Shown: positions 9,801 to 17,709 of the stretch, piece after piece | How positions within the stretch are numbered: position 1 is the first letter of the stretch | How the letters are laid out: each line of letters begins with the position of its first letter | Source of the DNA: Candidatus Kuenenia stuttgartensis | Lineage (GTDB): Bacteria > Pseudomonadota > Alphaproteobacteria > SMXS01 | Reading direction: 5' to 3' | Length of the DNA: 43,547 nt | NCBI GenBank assembly: GCA_943329845.2 | Contig: CALQFM020000033.1 | Coordinates: forward strand, 1 to 43,547 | Position numbers and translations under genes: made by a program | Notes under the pieces: generated by a model | Told to the model about the DNA's origin: nothing | Seen by the model: the letters and a program-made list of their open reading frames with translations, nothing else | The model's database searches: none

Positions 9801-10299
9801 CCGCGAACTCGCCGGCCTCGCTCACGGTGCTGGAGCGGACATAGCCGTTCTCGGTCAGGAACTTCACCAGCTCGTCGCTCTTCACGGTATCGCCGAGTCG
9901 GGCGATGAGGCTGTTCCGGCGCAGCACATCGTGCGGCGGCAGGCGCTGGCTGGCGGCGTTGACCGTGGTCAGGATCACGCGCCCCTTCGCCGACGGCCCG
10001 GCCAGCAACGACAGCGTTTCCATGCGCCGGGCGCACAGCACCGGGTTGGGCGAGATGCGGTCGTAGGGCAGGCAATCCCAGGCCGGCAAAGTGACGATCT
10101 CGATCTCGGGCGCGAAGAATTCCAGCGCGTCGGCCAGTGCGGCCAGGCGCGCGTCGTCGCGGGCGATATGCAGCACGCCGCCCAGTTCGCCGTCGGCCAC
10201 CCGGGCGCGCGCCACCTCGGCGATGATCAGGGCGTCGGCGCCTTCCGGGACGCCGCACAGCGTCAGGCGGCCCGCCATTTCGAGAACGCGTGGGTTCAC
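6817..10299 (-). CDS. mfd: Transcription-repair coupling factor
   Basis: Mfd removes RNA polymerase stalled at DNA lesions and recruits UvrA for nucleotide excision repair. The 1160 residues contain the UvrB-like N-terminal modules (LPAWDCLPYDRISPN early on), a CarD-like RNA polymerase-interacting domain (NEGDYVVHLDHGIGRYEGL, about residue 490), the RecG-like SF2 translocase with Walker A GDVGFGKTEVA and the DEEQHFG box, and the C-terminal TRCF domain. The GTG start at 10297-10299 overlaps the sdhE stop in a GTGA, so translation is likely coupled to sdhE. The length is normal and no defect is seen. Confidence 0.96.
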   Translation of the reverse strand: MNPRVLEMAGRLTLCGVPEGADALIIAEVARARVADGELGGVLHIARDDARLAALADALEFFAPEIEIVTLPAWDCLPYDRISPNPVLCARRMETLSLLAGPSAKGRVILTTVNAASQRLPPHDVLRRNSLIARLGDTVKSDELVKFLTENGYVRSSTVSEAGEFAVRGGLIDIFPAGAEEPIRLDFFGDTLDGIRRFDPLNQLTTGKDQRFRLVPVSEAPLDEASIARFRAGYREMFGAVTGGDPLYEAVSEGRKYQGMEHWLPLFYEHLDTVFDYLPDAFVSLDHLADESFASRREMVDDYYKARSEQAQLRGETRYHPLPPDRLYLTVTEWDKRLEQQDARAFSAYQIPEAAGVVDYGSRRGRDFAPERNLREVNVYDALRQHLIDLVGEGKRVLIASYSEGSRERLGLVMADHGMTATKRIDHWSEVAALPKNFAGLAVLRLEHGFETADLALVTEQDILGDRLIRKPKRTRRSDNFIAEASSLNEGDYVVHLDHGIGRYEGLKTIDVSGAPHDCVMIVYAGGDKLFVPVENIDVLSRYGSEDAVVQLDRLGGQAWQSRKAALKQRLKDMADELMKVAALRELRVAPKLLPPQGLYDEFCARFPYQETDDQLRAIDDVVHDLVEGKPMDRLICGDVGFGKTEVALRSAFIAALEGKQVAVIAPTTLLVRQHFKSFTERFAGLPVRIEQLSRLVSAREAKLVKENLTSGHVDIIVGTHALLGKGIKFKGLGLLVIDEEQHFGVRHKERLKALREDVHVLTLTATPIPRTLQLAMSGLRGLSIIATPPVDRLAVRTFVMPMDPLSVREALLREHYRGGQSYYVCPRIADLAEIEKFLREEVPEVKFAVAHGQMGGEQLEDVMNAFYDNRFDVLLSTTIIESGIDIPTVNTMIIHRADQFGLAQLYQLRGRIGRSKLRAYAYLTVPPGKTLTKGAEKRLKVLQSLDELGAGFTLASHDLDIRGAGNLLGEEQSGHIKEVGVELYQHLLEEAVARARSDQTGDIAFDEEWSAAVNLGTAVLIPEDYVSDLGIRLGLYRRIAQLRTPEEIESLAGEMIDRFGSLPGEVESLLKIVSIKQLCQQAGVAKLDAGPRGATVSFHKASFSNPGGLVEFLSKQSGTAKLRPDHTLVLMRDWADDKKRVRGALDLVKALAGIAAKAA

Positions 10300-10571
10300 C
10301 GAAGTCCCTCGACGGTGAAATCGAATGCCTGCAGCAAATCCATCACCCTGGTTTGGTGTTCCTCGGGAACCGGATCACGGCCGATCACCCAGCCATAGAC
10401 GTCCAGGTCCTGCTCCTCGAGCAGCGCCGAGAACTGGTCCAGCTCCTCGGCACCGAAATGCTGCAGATAGGCGTCGGCGAACCGGCCCATCATCAGGTCG
10501 GCTTCCTTGGTGCCACGGTGCCAGGCACGGAAGCGCAATTTCTTGCGCGTAACGTCGAGGGTCTCGGTCAT
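10296..10571 (-). CDS. sdhE: FAD assembly factor SdhE
   Basis: The 91-residue protein promotes covalent attachment of FAD to succinate dehydrogenase SdhA. The defining RGTKEAD (RGxxE) motif lies near residue 20, followed by the helical bundle with [17 protein letters not shown] and the DLYGW-like segment YGWVIGRDP. The start ATG (10569-10571) follows GAAGGGAG. The stop overlaps the mfd GTG. A minus-strand promoter of good quality lies just upstream, overlapping the divergent recG promoter. Pairing of sdhE with mfd and recG is common in Alphaproteobacteria. Confidence 0.92.
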   Translation of the reverse strand: MTETLDVTRKKLRFRAWHRGTKEADLMMGRFADAYLQHFGAEELDQFSALLEEQDLDVYGWVIGRDPVPEEHQTRVMDLLQAFDFTVEGLR

Positions 10572-10596
10572 GGCGCTCGCTCCCTTCGCGGCCCCC

Positions 10597-10625
10597 GATA
10601 TAATGTCTCCGCACCCATATGTCAG
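10597..10625. promoter_or_regulatory. Overlapping divergent promoters for sdhE-mfd and recG
   Basis: On the minus strand CTGACA (10625-10620), a 17-base spacer and TATATC (10602-10597) form a good sigma-70-type promoter for sdhE, with a leader of about 20 bases. On the plus strand a perfect TATAAT lies at 10599-10604, a plausible -10 for recG with a weak -35. The two -10 elements occupy the same bases, so polymerase can probably serve only one direction at a time. Confidence 0.5.
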
Positions 10626-10641
10626 CACCCGGAAGGCTGCC

Positions 10642-12726
10642 GTGCGTCCCGAGGTCCTGTTTCCCCTGTTCAAATCCGTCACGTCGATCTCCGGCGTAGG
10701 CCCGCGCATGGCCAAACTGGTTGAGAAGGTGGCGGGCGAAAAGGTGATCGACCTGTGCTGGCACCTGCCCACGGGCCTGATCGACCGTCGATTCTCGCCG
10801 AAGGTGGCCGAGGCGCCCGTCGGACAGGTGGTGACCCTGACCGTGCAGGTCGACCGCCATGAGAGGCCGGGCAATGCGCGCAGCCCGTACCGGGTGCTGT
10901 GCAGCGACGATACCGGGTTCATCGCCCTGGTGTTCTTCAGCGCGCGGGACGATTATCTGCGCCGCATCCTGCTCGAAGGTGCCACCCGTGTCGTCAGCGG
11001 CACCGTCGAGGAGTTCAACGGCGGGCGGCAGATGAACCATCCGGACTACATCGTCAGCCCAGAGGAAAAGGCCGCCATCCAGATCGTCGAACCGGTCTAT
11101 CCGCTGACTGCCGGCCTGTCGCCGAAGATCCTCACCAAGGCGATCCGGTTCGCGCTCCTCGAAGTGCCGGCATTGCCTGAATGGCTCGACCGGGCGACGC
11201 TGTCGCGCGGCGGCTGGGCCGCCTGGGCTGATGCGCTCAGGACCGCGCACAGCCCGGAAGCGACCTCCGACCTCGATCCGAACACCAGCGCCCGCCAGCG
11301 GCTCGCCTATGACGAACTGCTTGCCAATCAGCTTGCGCTGGCGCTGGTGCGCGCCCGGATGCGGCGCTCGAAGGGCCGGCCGCTGAAAGGAAATGGCGAC
11401 CTGCGTGCGAAGCTGGCGGCGTTGCTGCCCTATGAGCTGACCGGCGCGCAGAAGACGGCGATCGGTGAAATCCTCGCCGACATGGCGTCGCCCGACCGCA
11501 TGCTGCGCCTGCTGCAGGGCGACGTGGGCAGCGGCAAGACCGTCGTCGCGCTGCATGCCATGCTCACGGCGGTCGAGGACGGCGCGCAGGCGGCGCTGCT
11601 GGCGCCCACCGAAATCCTCGCGCGCCAGCACTACGAGACCATCCGGCATCTGGCCGCGCCGCTCGGCGTGGAAGTCCGGCTGCTGACCGGCCGCGACAAG
11701 GGCAAGGCGCGCGACGCGTTGCTGGCCGACCTGGCCTCGGGCGTGGTCCAGATGATTGTCGGCACCCATGCGCTGCTGCAGGAGGATGTCGCCTACAACG
11801 ATCTCGCGGTGGCGGTGATCGACGAGCAGCACCGCTTCGGCGTCCACCAGCGGCTGACCCTGTCCGCCAAGGGCGGCGGCCCGGTCGACGTGCTGGTGAT
11901 GACGGCGACGCCGATCCCACGCACGCTGACCCTCACAAGCTATGGCGACATGGACGTGTCGCGGCTCACAGAGAAGCCGCCGGGCCGCACGCCCATCGAC
12001 ACCCGCGCCATTCCGGCCACGCGCCTCGACGAGGTCGTGACCGGACTGCACCGGGCCGTCGAGCGCGGCGCGCAAGCCTATTGGGTCTGCCCGCTGGTCG
12101 AGGAATCCGAGGTGCTGGACGTGGCCGCCGCCGAGCAGCGCTTCGCCGCGCTGCAGCGGCAGTTCGGCGACAGGGTCGGCCTGCTGCATGGCAGGATGAA
12201 GGCCGCCGAGAAGGACGCGGTGATGGAGCGCTTCGCCGCCGGGGCATTGGCTATCCTGGTGGCGACCACGGTCATCGAGGTCGGCGTGGATGTGCCCAAC
12301 GCCAGCATCATGGTGATCGAGCACGCCGAGCGCTTCGGCCTCGCCCAGCTTCACCAGCTTCGCGGCCGGGTCGGGCGCGGTTCGGCCCGGTCATCCTGCA
12401 TCCTGCTTTACGGCTCGCCGCTCAGCGATACGGCACAGCAGCGGCTCAAGGTCATCCGGGACACCGACGATGGCTTCGTCATCGCCGAGGAAGACCTGCG
12501 GCTGCGCGGCGCGGGCGAATTGCTGGGTACCAAGCAGAGCGGCCTGCCGGATTTCCGGCTGGCGGACGTGGAGGCCCACGGCGACCTGCTGCGCCTCGCC
12601 CGCGAGGACGCCACGGCGTTTCTGAGGGATGATCCCGACCTGAAATCATCGCGGGGAGAGGCGCTGCGCGTGCTGCTCTATCTGTTCGAGCGGGACGCGG
12701 CCATCCGGTATCTCTCTTCGGGATAG
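10642..12726 (+). CDS. recG: ATP-dependent DNA helicase RecG
   Basis: RecG remodels stalled replication forks and branches Holliday junctions. The 694 residues have an N-terminal wedge with the OB-fold (GVGPRMAKL helix-hairpin-like start, [11 protein letters not shown] strand), Walker [11 protein letters not shown] (about residue 290), the [11 protein letters not shown] box and the GRVGRG motif VI. The GTG at 10642 is chosen because GGAAGG lies five bases before it and because the probable -10 TATAAT overlaps the alternative ATG at 10603. The length agrees with the family. An inverted repeat overlapping the stop may terminate transcription. Confidence 0.95.
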   Translation: MRPEVLFPLFKSVTSISGVGPRMAKLVEKVAGEKVIDLCWHLPTGLIDRRFSPKVAEAPVGQVVTLTVQVDRHERPGNARSPYRVLCSDDTGFIALVFFSARDDYLRRILLEGATRVVSGTVEEFNGGRQMNHPDYIVSPEEKAAIQIVEPVYPLTAGLSPKILTKAIRFALLEVPALPEWLDRATLSRGGWAAWADALRTAHSPEATSDLDPNTSARQRLAYDELLANQLALALVRARMRRSKGRPLKGNGDLRAKLAALLPYELTGAQKTAIGEILADMASPDRMLRLLQGDVGSGKTVVALHAMLTAVEDGAQAALLAPTEILARQHYETIRHLAAPLGVEVRLLTGRDKGKARDALLADLASGVVQMIVGTHALLQEDVAYNDLAVAVIDEQHRFGVHQRLTLSAKGGGPVDVLVMTATPIPRTLTLTSYGDMDVSRLTEKPPGRTPIDTRAIPATRLDEVVTGLHRAVERGAQAYWVCPLVEESEVLDVAAAEQRFAALQRQFGDRVGLLHGRMKAAEKDAVMERFAAGALAILVATTVIEVGVDVPNASIMVIEHAERFGLAQLHQLRGRVGRGSARSSCILLYGSPLSDTAQQRLKVIRDTDDGFVIAEEDLRLRGAGELLGTKQSGLPDFRLADVEAHGDLLRLAREDATAFLRDDPDLKSSRGEALRVLLYLFERDAAIRYLSSG

Positions 12727-12752
12727 CTTCCCGTCTCAAGTCTCTATCCCGA
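12718..12752 (+). terminator. Inverted repeat over the recG stop codon
   Basis: A perfect 9-base-pair stem (12718-12726 with 12744-12752) encloses a 17-base loop and includes the recG TAG stop. There is no T-tract. It is the only plausible transcript end before the next gene. Confidence 0.45.
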
Positions 12753-12818
12753 GGATTGGAGCCGCGCCCCCGTTGTCGTATACCTTGCCGCGAACTTCAA
12801 CTGCGCGGGAGGAAGACC

Positions 12819-13292
12819 ATGGCATCGCGGCGCGACCAGATCACCATGACGCCGGACGAACTCAAGGCGTTCATCCTGCGCGAGCACACCCTGATCATCG
12901 TCTCCAACGGCCCGCACGGTTTCCCGCATCCGATGCCGATGTTCTTCTATTACGACGAGCAGGGGCGCTTCCTGGTCTCGACCTACGGTACCAGCCAGAA
13001 GGTGGTGAACCTGCAGCGCGACCCGAAGGCGGCGCTGCTGATCGAGGCCGGCCACGACTACGCCGAACTGCAATCCATGATGGCCGAGGCCACCGCCGAG
13101 ATCATCGACGACAACGCCTTCGTCGTCGAAACCATGATGAACATCCGCCGCCAGCGCGACCCGTCGAAGACCGAGTTCCCGGTCGAGGAGATGGAGGGCA
13201 TCCGCTATTCCGCCCGCAAGCGCGTAATTATCCGCTTCACGCCGGTGAAGACGATCAGCTGGGATCATTCGAAGCTGGGCGGGGCGTACTGA
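12819..13292 (+). CDS. Pyridoxamine 5'-phosphate oxidase-family flavoprotein
   Basis: The 157-residue protein has the split-barrel flavin-binding fold. It opens with a helix (TPDELKAFI), then the strand [19 protein letters not shown] typical of PPOX-class proteins that bind FMN or F420, a central [15 protein letters not shown] segment contacting the flavin phosphate, and a final [16 protein letters not shown] strand. The ATG at 12819 follows GGGAGGAAG. Members range from pyridoxamine phosphate oxidase to F420-dependent reductases and haem-degrading enzymes; this one is too short and divergent to be PdxH. It appears to be monocistronic. Confidence 0.8.
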   Translation: MASRRDQITMTPDELKAFILREHTLIIVSNGPHGFPHPMPMFFYYDEQGRFLVSTYGTSQKVVNLQRDPKAALLIEAGHDYAELQSMMAEATAEIIDDNAFVVETMMNIRRQRDPSKTEFPVEEMEGIRYSARKRVIIRFTPVKTISWDHSKLGGAY

Positions 13293-13303
13293 CAGCGGTG
13301 ATG

Positions 13304-13347
13304 TTGGAGAAAACTGCGGCTCGTGCTATCTAGAAAGTGTTTCTAGA
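13304..13347 (+). promoter_or_regulatory. vapBC promoter with overlapping palindromic operator
   Basis: TTGGAG (13304-13309), a 17-base spacer and TATCTA (13327-13332) form a sigma-70-type promoter. A perfect 8-base inverted repeat around a 3-base centre (TCTAGAAA-GTG-TTTCTAGA, 13329-13347) overlaps the -10. This placement fits repression by the VapB-VapC complex. The antitoxin ATG follows 12 bases later. Confidence 0.7.
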
Positions 13348-13359
13348 AAGGCAGAGCCG

Positions 13360-13611
13360 ATGGCGCTGAGCATCAAGACTGAGGAAGCCGACAGGCTTGC
13401 GCGTGAACTCGCTCAATTGACGGGCGAGACCATGACGGAAGCCGTCACCAAGGCGCTGTCCCAGCGACTGGAGCGGGAGCGCAACGCCCGCCATGTGGAT
13501 CCGGACGAGGTACGGCGACTGCTAGCCCATGCCGCCCGCATCAGGGCCGGCATGGACTGCCGTCCTGTGACCAAGGAAGAAATCGATGAGATGTGGGGTG
13601 ATCCCGCGTGA
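13360..13611 (+). CDS. vapB: VapB-type antitoxin (Rv0623/PSK family)
   Basis: This 83-residue protein is the likely labile antitoxin of a type II toxin-antitoxin pair. The N-terminal [18 protein letters not shown] with the TGETMTEAV turn is the ribbon-helix-helix type start of the Rv0623/PSK transcription-factor family. The C-terminal half, rich in acidic residues and ending EIDEMWGDP, would bind and block the toxin. The stop overlaps the toxin GTG in a GTGA, so the two are translationally coupled. A perfect palindrome upstream is the likely autoregulatory operator. Confidence 0.85.
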   Translation: MALSIKTEEADRLARELAQLTGETMTEAVTKALSQRLERERNARHVDPDEVRRLLAHAARIRAGMDCRPVTKEEIDEMWGDPA

Positions 13612-14018
13612 TCGTGGTTGATACCTCGGTCGTCATTGCCGTGATCTTCGGCGAATCATCCGCCTTCCAACTCATGACGCGCCTTCTGGAAGAGCCTGCC
13701 GGTGAACGTCGGATGTCTGCCGCCTCCTATATCGAAGCAGGCACGGTGATCGCAGGCCGGAAGACCGCCAATCCCTCAGCGGCTGTCGCTCAACTGGATG
13801 CTTTTCTCAGCGACGCGAGAATCGACCTCATCGCGGTTGATGACTCCCAGGCCCGAGCCGCACTGCATGCGAGAATTCGCTACGGCAAGGGGATGGGCCA
13901 TGGGGGCGCACTTAATTTCGGCGACTGCTTTTCCTATGCTCTGGCAAAGGCTCTCAACGCGCCGCTACTCTATGTCGGGGACGATTTCATACGAACGGAT
14001 GTTGTTTCGGCGCTTTGA
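13608..14018 (+). CDS. vapC: VapC-type PIN-domain toxin ribonuclease
   Basis: The 136-residue PIN domain protein is a probable magnesium-dependent endoribonuclease; VapC toxins typically cut tRNA anticodon loops or rRNA. Acidic active-site residues are visible: D5 in VVDTSVVIA, the Glu in SYIEAGTV, and the Asp in [11 protein letters not shown]; the last motif also carries the family's conserved N-x-G-D. The protein is full length with all catalytic acids present, so it should be active. The GTG start is inside the antitoxin stop region. No transposon sequence flanks the pair; acquisition by transfer is possible but not shown. Confidence 0.88.
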   Translation: MIVVDTSVVIAVIFGESSAFQLMTRLLEEPAGERRMSAASYIEAGTVIAGRKTANPSAAVAQLDAFLSDARIDLIAVDDSQARAALHARIRYGKGMGHGGALNFGDCFSYALAKALNAPLLYVGDDFIRTDVVSAL

Positions 14019-14061
14019 TGGCACGGCGTCGGACGGGTAACGAACCAGGGGGAAGACGACC

Positions 14062-14856
14062 ATGCGCATCGACCTGAGCGGCAAGACCGCGCTGGTGACC
14101 GGCTCGACCGCCGGCATCGGCCGGGCGACCATCGAGGGCCTGGCCGGCGCGGGCGCGCGGGTGATCGTCAACGGGCGCACCCAGGCGGCCGTCGACGGCG
14201 CTGTCGCCGAGATCAGGGCCGCGTTTCCGGGCGTGACCGTCGACGGCGTCGCCGCCGACGTCTCCAGCGCGGCGGGCTGCGACGCGATGGTCGCGGCGGT
14301 GAGGGACGTCGACATCCTGGTCAACAATGTGGCGACGTTCTCGGCCACGCCATTCCTCGACCTGGCTGACGACGAATGGAACCGCTACTGGGAAACCAAC
14401 GTCATGTCGGGCGTGCGCCTGTCGCGCGCCTACATGCGCGGCATGCTGGAGCGGAACTGGGGCCGCATCGTCTTCATCTCGTCGGAATCCGCGCAGCGGG
14501 TACCCAAGGAAATGGTGCATTACGGCACCACCAAGATGGCCCAGATCGCGCTCGCCCGCGGCCTCGCCGAGGCGGCGGCGGGCACCGGTGTCACCGTCAA
14601 CTCGGTGCTGCCCGGCCCGACCACGTCGCGCGCCGTCGGCGGTTTCCTCAACGCGGTGGCGAAGAAGCAGGGCGTGACGCCGGAAGAGATCGGCGCCGGC
14701 TTCCTGAAGAGCAATAAGCCCACCTCGCTGCTGCACCGCTTCGCGACGCCGGAGGAGGTGGCCAACATGATCGTCTATGTCTGCTCGCCGCAGGCATCGG
14801 CCACGACCGGCGCGGCCATGCTGGTCGAGGGCGGGGTGGTGGGTACGACGCTGTAG
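14062..14856 (+). CDS. SDR-family NAD(P)-dependent oxidoreductase
   Basis: The 264-residue classical short-chain dehydrogenase shows the nucleotide motif TGSTAGIG near the N-terminus, the NNV (NNAG-equivalent) motif, a catalytic Ser in FISSESA and the YGTTK catalytic Tyr-Lys pair, with the PGPTTS loop after. It has no signal peptide and should be cytosolic. The ATG at 14062 follows GGGGGAAG. It is unlinked to any pathway here, following the toxin gene by 43 bases. The substrate cannot be told from sequence; relatives are often annotated as 3-oxoacyl-ACP reductase-like. Confidence 0.85.
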   Translation: MRIDLSGKTALVTGSTAGIGRATIEGLAGAGARVIVNGRTQAAVDGAVAEIRAAFPGVTVDGVAADVSSAAGCDAMVAAVRDVDILVNNVATFSATPFLDLADDEWNRYWETNVMSGVRLSRAYMRGMLERNWGRIVFISSESAQRVPKEMVHYGTTKMAQIALARGLAEAAAGTGVTVNSVLPGPTTSRAVGGFLNAVAKKQGVTPEEIGAGFLKSNKPTSLLHRFATPEEVANMIVYVCSPQASATTGAAMLVEGGVVGTTL

Positions 14857-14969
14857 CGTTCCTCACCGCACGCGTGAGGTGATGTCCTTTATCCCAGGCC
14901 TTCACGCCGCTACCGAAACGAGTTGCCGGAAAACGACTCAAACGCGCTCTGCTAGTGGCGAATCCAGCG

Positions 14970-16814
14970 CTAGGGCACCTCTACATCCCTGGCGTTGTTC
15001 TGGTCCGGCGTCTTGGCGCCGGGGCCGGGCGTCTGCTCCTTGTAACTGGTGAACGCGCCGCCGAAGATGCGGCAGCCCTTGATCTCGCCGTCTGGACCGG
15101 AGACGGGAACGCCGATCTTGTCGGCCAGCGCCTGCAGCGCCTTCGTGCCGTTGTTGCCGACGCCCGCCTTGCATTGGTTGATCACGACCTTGCCACCCGC
15201 GCACATCAGGCCGCCGAGGGCAGCGAGGCTCTGGTCGATATTCGCGCCGGTCGTGACGTTGCCGATCTGCGCGTCATCGGGTCCGAAGCTGATATAGCCG
15301 CCGGCAAGGTCGCCATGCCCCCACAGGTCGACTTGTTCGATGCACCTGCCACACTTTGCCTGGGGATCGTAGTGCGGCGCGACCTTGGTCTGCAGCTGCG
15401 CCACGAGGTCGGCCAGGTTGGTATACGGTGTGCTGGTTCCGTAAAGCCACGGCGTATAGACCTCCGCATCGACCATATGGATGCTGATTTTCCCCGTGGG
15501 ATACGGGCACGGCGTCGAGCCGTCGGTCACGCTGATGCCGCCGGGCGGCCGTGGTTTGGGTGTCATTGGCCCGGACAGGGGCGGGCGGGCGACGGTGGTC
15601 GGACCAGCGCTGCCCCCGGCGATATCGACTCCAGGGCCTCCCGGATGCTGCGCGGCCTGTTTCGCGGCGTCCCTGGCGGCCTGCGCCTGTGCCTCCGCCA
15701 TACGCTCCAGCTCGGCAACGGCCCGTTGGAGGCAGTTCTTCAGCGCCTCGGCCTCCCTGGCGGCACGCTCGGCGTCCTCGGCGTCCTTCGCCATCTTGTT
15801 GGTATCGGCCTGGATTCGTTCGCCCGACCGGGTCCTGTCCTTGGAGCGGTCGTAGTCCTCCTTGGCCTGCTTGCGGTAATCGGCCGCCTTGTCCCTCAGC
15901 TGGCGGGCCTCCTCGCGCGCGTTGTCCGCTGCCTGGCGGGCCGCGTCGGCAAGGCTGGGATCGTCCGTCTTCTTCGCCAGCCTGTCGTAGCGGTCGGCGG
16001 CTTCGTCCCAGCCCTTCGCGTGTGCCTCGGCGTCGGCCGCGCGGGCTTCCATGCCGTCGCCCATCTGCCGCGCCGAGTCGGCGAGTTCGCCATAGGCGGA
16101 GGTCTGGCCCTGCTGGTGTGGGCCGAATTTATCTGACAGGCCCTTGCGGAAATCAGCTTCGCGGCGCGCGTCTTCCGCCCTGCGGGTCTCGTCCTCGAGG
16201 TCGTAGCGCGCGCGGCTGGCGTCGCCGGCGAGATCGCGGGCGATTCGCCCTTCCTGTTCCGCGCGGTCGCGCAGCCCCGTGGCGGAGTCGGCGCCGCCCC
16301 GCGGACGCGTCTCCAGCCGGTCACGGGCACGGCGGAGATATTCCTCGCAAGGGTCCGGGGCCGCCACGCACAGGCCTTCCCGGCCGCAGGCGGCGCCGGG
16401 CGGCGGACCGTCTTCCTGTTGTTCCTCCTGCTCTTCTTCCTGCGGCACGCCCGCGTTGCCGTCCGTCGCCATCTGGAGGCCGCCGGTATCTTCGGGGCAG
16501 GGCTCGTCGGGCGCCTGCTGGAACTGGAAGCCGTTCGGCGTCCTGGTCATCAGCAGATTGAACGGCACCGTCGTCACCGGGTCCTCGCCGGGACGGGTGA
16601 CTTGGATGACCATGCCGATCGGCTGGCCGGCCGCGAGCGCCGCCGGCGCCTTGTACTGCATGGTGATCCCGCGAGCGCCGTGGGAGGCGTTGGAGAATCC
16701 CATCTGCTTCCACAGACCGGCTGGGGCCGCGTCCGACGAGACGGTGCCCGGAATGTTGAAGTTGCCGGCCTTCGAATAGCCGCCTGATTCCTCGCTGACC
16801 TTCTGGCCGTCCAC
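14970..16814 (-). CDS. C-terminal part of a TGA-split secreted coiled-coil protein with caspase-like domain
   Basis: This reading frame continues, in the same phase, the frame ending at 16830. Only one TGA (16830-16832) separates them, so the two are halves of one 875-codon gene. The part after the TGA begins with beta-strand-rich sequence resembling the end of the first half, then an acidic Q/E linker, a long charged coiled coil (about 16330-15650), a proline-rich linker, and a globular C-terminus. In the last domain a His follows LWG (codon 15315-15317) and a Cys lies in VVINQC (codon 15171-15173), 48 residues later and followed by KAG. That spacing and context recall clan CD caspase-like domains such as DUF4347. 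The GTG at 16814 has no good ribosome site, so independent translation is doubtful. Confidence 0.6.
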   Translation of the reverse strand: MDGQKVSEESGGYSKAGNFNIPGTVSSDAAPAGLWKQMGFSNASHGARGITMQYKAPAALAAGQPIGMVIQVTRPGEDPVTTVPFNLLMTRTPNGFQFQQAPDEPCPEDTGGLQMATDGNAGVPQEEEQEEQQEDGPPPGAACGREGLCVAAPDPCEEYLRRARDRLETRPRGGADSATGLRDRAEQEGRIARDLAGDASRARYDLEDETRRAEDARREADFRKGLSDKFGPHQQGQTSAYGELADSARQMGDGMEARAADAEAHAKGWDEAADRYDRLAKKTDDPSLADAARQAADNAREEARQLRDKAADYRKQAKEDYDRSKDRTRSGERIQADTNKMAKDAEDAERAAREAEALKNCLQRAVAELERMAEAQAQAARDAAKQAAQHPGGPGVDIAGGSAGPTTVARPPLSGPMTPKPRPPGGISVTDGSTPCPYPTGKISIHMVDAEVYTPWLYGTSTPYTNLADLVAQLQTKVAPHYDPQAKCGRCIEQVDLWGHGDLAGGYISFGPDDAQIGNVTTGANIDQSLAALGGLMCAGGKVVINQCKAGVGNNGTKALQALADKIGVPVSGPDGEIKGCRIFGGAFTSYKEQTPGPGAKTPDQNNARDVEVP

Positions 16815-16829
16815 ATAGGTGGTCTTGGT

Positions 16830-17597
16830 TCAGGAAACGGTCAGCGACCATTCGCCCCACAGGCCGCAGATGCCGACGTCGCGGGGCGCCTGCGGATCGC
16901 CGTCGGGCGGGCTCATGTAGGCGGCCTGGAAGGTGCCGTTGTCGGGCGACTTGGCCACTTCGGCGAACACGTTGACGGTATCGCCCGCCTGCTTGGCGCC
17001 CACCTTCAGGGAAATGCCGGTTCCCGGATCGGTGAACACGGTCATATCCTTGTCCTTGATCTTGCACTTGACCAGCGGCGGGCCGTCCTTGCCATTGCCG
17101 CCGCCCCCACCACCACCGCCGCCGCCGAGGAACCCCCCGGCGAGCCCGCCCAGCGTCGACAGGGCCTTGCCCTTGGAGCGGGCGCCGGAGCCGACCTTGC
17201 CGTTCGAGCCGACGATGATCGGCTGCGGCTTCTTGCCGCAGACCTTCTTGCCGGGGCCGCCCAATGTCTGGGCGAGCGGCGAGCCCGACCGCGCGGTGTT
17301 CGCGGCCGGTGTCGACGAGCCGGATGGCAGGCTGGACGATGTCGCGTTATCCTTGGACGCGCTATCCCCCTTGTCTCCGGCCTTCTTCTCCTCCTTGGCG
17401 GCCTTCTTGGCCTTCTTCTTGTCGTCGGGGGAGGAGCTATCACCCTGCTCGGCCGGGCCCATATCGTTCGGGTTCGACATCATGTGCTGGGGCACGTTGG
17501 GCATCTGCCCGGGGGAGGATTGGGGCAACGCGCACAGAAACAGGAAACATCCTGCGGCGACGATTGCACGCACTGGCCACGGCACGGCAACGCTCAT
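16830..17597 (-). CDS. N-terminal part of the same split gene: signal peptide and poly-glycine linker
   Basis: The 255-residue fragment starts with a signal peptide (basic n-region, hydrophobic core AIVAAGCFLFLCALP), so the intact product would be exported. A Lys/Ala/Asp/Ser-rich low-complexity stretch follows, then KVCGKKPQPIIVGSNGKVGSG, a run of ten glycines (codons around 17100-17130), and a folded domain ending GLWGEWSLTVS at the TGA. The frame continues as TKTTYVDG, so a Trp codon (TGG) mutated to TGA would explain the break. The ATG at 17595-17597 has a strong GGGAAGGGGGA site and a good promoter, so expression signals are intact. I recognise no named family. Confidence 0.6.
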   Translation of the reverse strand: MSVAVPWPVRAIVAAGCFLFLCALPQSSPGQMPNVPQHMMSNPNDMGPAEQGDSSSPDDKKKAKKAAKEEKKAGDKGDSASKDNATSSSLPSGSSTPAANTARSGSPLAQTLGGPGKKVCGKKPQPIIVGSNGKVGSGARSKGKALSTLGGLAGGFLGGGGGGGGGGNGKDGPPLVKCKIKDKDMTVFTDPGTGISLKVGAKQAGDTVNVFAEVAKSPDNGTFQAAYMSPPDGDPQAPRDVGICGLWGEWSLTVS

Positions 17598-17626
17598 GGG
17601 AATCCCCCTTCCCAGGCACCCGGCTG

Positions 17627-17654
17627 ATTATACCATATGATTACGAATCGACAA
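17627..17654 (-). promoter_or_regulatory. Promoter for the split secreted-protein gene
   Basis: On the minus strand TTGTCG (17654-17649), a 16-base spacer and a perfect TATAAT (17632-17627) precede the ATG at 17597, giving a leader of about 22 bases. It starts directly after the hairpin that ends the upstream operon. Confidence 0.6.
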
Positions 17655-17657
17655 CGA

Positions 17658-17677
17658 TGGCGCGCGCGCTGGCGCGC
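17658..17677 (-). terminator. Hairpin ending the lptF-to-ceramide-synthase operon
   Basis: A perfect 8-base-pair stem (17658-17665 with 17670-17677) closes a 4-base loop, 33 bases beyond the ceramide synthase stop. It separates that operon from the promoter at 17627-17654. No T-tract follows. Confidence 0.5.
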
Positions 17678-17709
17678 CAGTCGGACCTGGGGAAGGAGAG
17701 GGTGGGCCC

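Noticed and set aside
10375-12354. A 659-codon open frame antisense to recG
   Set aside because: RecG motifs cover the same interval in order; the antisense translation has no recognisable fold.
16830-16832. TGA as a selenocysteine codon
   Set aside because: No bacterial SECIS-like hairpin was apparent right after it, the site fits a Trp, and the residue is not in a redox motif.
17100-17135. A repeat-array or CRISPR-like element
   Set aside because: It is a run of glycine codons inside the secreted protein gene, without spacers.
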